From Acetobacteraceae bacterium (lineage in GTDB: Bacteria; Pseudomonadota; Alphaproteobacteria; Acetobacterales; Acetobacteraceae): 23,867 bases of DNA. Below, piece after piece: positions 22,027-23,867 of the stretch. The notes beneath the pieces are model-generated. The model worked only from the letters and a program-made list of their open reading frames with translations. It did no database searches and was not told the origin of the DNA. The stretch covers positions 1-23,867 of the forward strand of contig PLSZ01000039.1 in the NCBI GenBank assembly GCA_003164305.1, written 5' to 3'. Made by a program: the position numbers and the translations under genes. Position 1 is the stretch's first letter; every line of letters begins with the position of its first letter.

Positions 22027-23550
22027 TCAGAGTACGAACCAGAGGAAAGGCACGCCAATCAGCAGAAATGCCAGCATGTAAACGGCGCCGAAGATAGCAC
22101 CCAGGCGCCAGTAGTCCCGGCCGGGCAGGAAGCCGCTGCCGGCGTACACGGGGCTGGGACCGCAGCCATAAGGCGTGATAATGCCCATGATGCCGAGCGT
22201 CAGGCACAACGCCAAAGCGGCTTTGGCGATCGGCAGGCCCGGGATCTGGGTCGCCATCGTCAGCATCAGCGGCAGCAGCGCCGTCGCGTGCGCGGTGGTG
22301 CTGGCGAACAGGTAATGCAGCCCCACGAACAGCAGGATCAGGCCGATCAACCCGCCCAGAGGCGACATCGTGGCGAGGTGCGGGCCGACCTGACCGGCGA
22401 GCCAGCCGACGACGCCGGTACTGGCGAGACCTCCGGCCAGGGTCACCAGGGTGCCGAACCAGATCAGTGTGTTGAAGGCGGGTCTGTCATCCAGGACGTT
22501 GCTCCAGGTCACGGTACGGGTGACCACCAGCAGCCCGACGACCAGCAGCGCCACCGTGGTCGGGTCCATCAGACTGGTGCCGAAGATCCACAGGGCCAGT
22601 GCGATGACCACCAGCGCCAGTAAAGTGATTTCGCCGCCCGACAGGCGGCCCAGAGCGCGCAGTTCCTTACGGGCCCAATCGGGGACTTCGGGGCAGGTCT
22701 TCAGCTCGGGCGGGTAGAGCAGGTAGGCGAGACCGGGGGTAATCGCCAGCAGGATCAGACCCACCGGCAGGAAGGCCAGGAACCAATGACCCCAGGCGAG
22801 ATCGAGATGCACGGTCTTGCGCACCAGCTCGACCGCCAGGACGTTGGTGGCGAGGCCGGTCAGGAACATCGAACTGGTGACGCAGGTGGAGGCGATCGCG
22901 GTCCACATCAGGAAGCCGCCGATTCGGCGCGAGGACGGATCGTTCGGCTTCGACTGGTAGAACGCCGGAATGTTCTCGATGATCGGATAGATGGTGCCGC
23001 CGCTGCGCGCGGTGTTGGAGGGCATGAACGGCGCCAGCGACAGGTCGGCGAGCATGATCGCGTAGCCCAGGGTCAGCGTGCGCCCTCCCAGACGCGACAG
23101 CAGCAACAGGGAGATGCGTTTGCCGAGCCCGGTCTTCTCGTAGCCGAGCGAGAACACGAAGGCCGAAAAGATCAGCCAGACGGTGGAGTTGGAGAACCCG
23201 CTGAGAGCCCAGGAAATGGCGGAACTGTTGGCGTTGAAGCCGGGGGCGGCGAGTTGGGCGGGGGAAAACAGAAGCTCCCGGCAGAGCACGGCGGCGACGG
23301 TGACACCCAGGAAGCCGACGGCGGCGGCGGGGACGGGTTCGACGATCAGGCCGACGATGACGGTGACGAACAGGGACAAGTACCACCAGGAGTACTGCGC
23401 GAGGCCCGGGGGTGGGGGCAGCACGGCCATGATCAGTCCAATGGCGAGCGGGACAAGGGCCATCATGAGGCGACGGTTGACCGGAGGCCTCGCCGCCCGA
23501 GGAGGGGCGTCGGGATGGTCAAGCATGAAGGCGAGGGAATGGAAGTTCAT
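22027..23550 (-). CDS. DASS family dicarboxylate/succinate transporter (CitT-like)
   Basis: A 507-residue inner-membrane transporter of the divalent anion:Na+ symporter (DASS) family, close to the CitT/TtdT/plastid DiT1 branch that exchanges C4- or tricarboxylates for succinate or malate. It has 12 or more hydrophobic segments. The two substrate-binding signatures are visible: F-M-P-S-N-T-A-R-S-G-G (SNT at 178-180) and I-T-P-Y-G-C-G-P-S-P-V-Y (from about 458), plus S-T-T-A-H-A-T-A-L-L-P before the second. An upstream start at 23649 is rejected because it would run through the FNR-type site; ATG 23550 has GGAG upstream. As the first gene of the frd operon it most likely takes up fumarate, malate or a related acid and exports succinate; this role is inferred from context. 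Confidence 0.9.
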   Translation of the reverse strand: MNFHSLAFMLDHPDAPPRAARPPVNRRLMMALVPLAIGLIMAVLPPPPGLAQYSWWYLSLFVTVIVGLIVEPVPAAAVGFLGVTVAAVLCRELLFSPAQLAAPGFNANSSAISWALSGFSNSTVWLIFSAFVFSLGYEKTGLGKRISLLLLSRLGGRTLTLGYAIMLADLSLAPFMPSNTARSGGTIYPIIENIPAFYQSKPNDPSSRRIGGFLMWTAIASTCVTSSMFLTGLATNVLAVELVRKTVHLDLAWGHWFLAFLPVGLILLAITPGLAYLLYPPELKTCPEVPDWARKELRALGRLSGGEITLLALVVIALALWIFGTSLMDPTTVALLVVGLLVVTRTVTWSNVLDDRPAFNTLIWFGTLVTLAGGLASTGVVGWLAGQVGPHLATMSPLGGLIGLILLFVGLHYLFASTTAHATALLPLMLTMATQIPGLPIAKAALALCLTLGIMGIITPYGCGPSPVYAGSGFLPGRDYWRLGAIFGAVYMLAFLLIGVPFLWFVL

Positions 23551-23616
23551 TTGGCTCCGTCCGGTGAGTGTGTCCCCCTTGGGTGGCAGTGAGGCGCGCG
23601 GCGGCGCCTGGGTGCA

Positions 23617-23630
23617 TTGATCAGGATCAA
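23617..23630 (-). promoter_or_regulatory. FNR/Anr-type binding site
   Basis: TTGAT-CAGG-ATCAA is a perfect match to the FNR-family consensus TTGAT-N4-ATCAA. Its centre lies about 73 bp upstream of the transporter start codon. If the regulator acts at the usual -41.5 position, transcription would begin near 23582 and leave a 5' leader of about 32 nt. It predicts activation of the transporter-frdABCD-rquA operon at low oxygen. Confidence 0.8.
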
Positions 23631-23867
23631 CGGGGGGGTATCGGGCCATTGGGGCGAGTAGGCCGGCATGCCGTACGCGCGCGCGGTTCGTGCTGTTTCC
23701 GGAGCTCGATCTTCGGCTGGTGGCGCCGGTGCTGGCGGTCGTACTGCTGATGATTGGCGGGCGGCGGTGGGCGGAGGAGACCTGAGGTCATCGCCACTGT
23801 GCGGCTTTCGTTTCGCGATGCCGTTGTCGCGATGTTGTTATATGGCGTCCTCGTGGAACCTTTCGCG
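23631..23867. other. Right-edge intergenic sequence
   Basis: 237 bp upstream of the FNR-type site, up to the window edge. No gene with family signatures. A 31-codon frame from GTG 23690 to TGA 23785 would encode a peptide with one hydrophobic segment (L-V-A-P-V-L-A-V-V-L-L-M-I-G-G) and a charged tail, but it has no ribosome-binding site; I do not call it as a gene. Confidence 0.4.

Noticed and set aside
20175..22097. A 640-codon open frame on the + strand across frdA
   Set aside because: It is the antisense shadow of frdA, caused by high third-position GC; it has no domain signatures, whereas frdA shows all catalytic residues.

Overview
The window is GC-rich, tightly packed bacterial DNA with no rRNA, tRNA, insertion sequence, prophage or CRISPR array that I can see. 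Gene content points to an alphaproteobacterium, most likely a Rhodospirillales/Acetobacteraceae-type organism: intracellular PHA depolymerase, PmtA-like lipid methyltransferase, many catabolic orphan enzymes, REP-like hairpins of a type common in alphaproteobacteria, and a rhodoquinone gene. The taxonomic call is an inference. 24 protein genes are supported, one of them cut by the left edge.

Left part (1-9.7 kb): single genes and gene pairs of catabolic flavour on alternating strands. They are an NDP-forming acyl-CoA ligase fragment, an SDR-amidase pair, an Amidohydrolase_2 protein, a DUF1993 protein, a TauD-type dioxygenase, a small membrane protein followed by an LLM flavin monooxygenase, an SMP-30/gluconolactonase, a cupin and a glutathione S-transferase. 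Convergent pairs are separated by hairpin terminators (4791-4816, 9027-9046) or abut directly (7378/7379). Divergent gaps carry inverted repeats that could be operators. A 320-bp gap at 2663-2983 holds three copies of a palindromic element whose stems covary.

Middle (9.8-17.2 kb): intracellular PHA depolymerase; a UdgX-type uracil-DNA glycosylase fused to a DUF4130 domain; an EamA transporter; a flavin reductase-D-2-hydroxyacid dehydrogenase pair; a histidine-rich membrane protein; and a PmtA-like phospholipid methyltransferase. A 780-bp stretch (17170-17950) has no convincing gene but holds a TGACAC-N4-GTGTCA palindrome.

Right part (17.9-23.9 kb): the most interesting region. Six minus-strand genes form one translationally coupled operon: DASS dicarboxylate transporter, frdA, frdB, frdC, frdD, rquA. 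The frd genes encode a heme-free, E. coli-type quinol:fumarate reductase. rquA encodes the enzyme that converts ubiquinone to rhodoquinone, the low-potential quinone needed to drive fumarate reduction in organisms lacking menaquinone. rquA starts with TTG inside the frdD stop (TTGA overlap). Upstream of the transporter lies a perfect FNR-type site (TTGATCAGGATCAA, 23617-23630). Together this reads as a self-contained, oxygen-controlled cassette for rhodoquinone-dependent fumarate respiration: substrate import/succinate export, terminal reductase, and the matching electron carrier.
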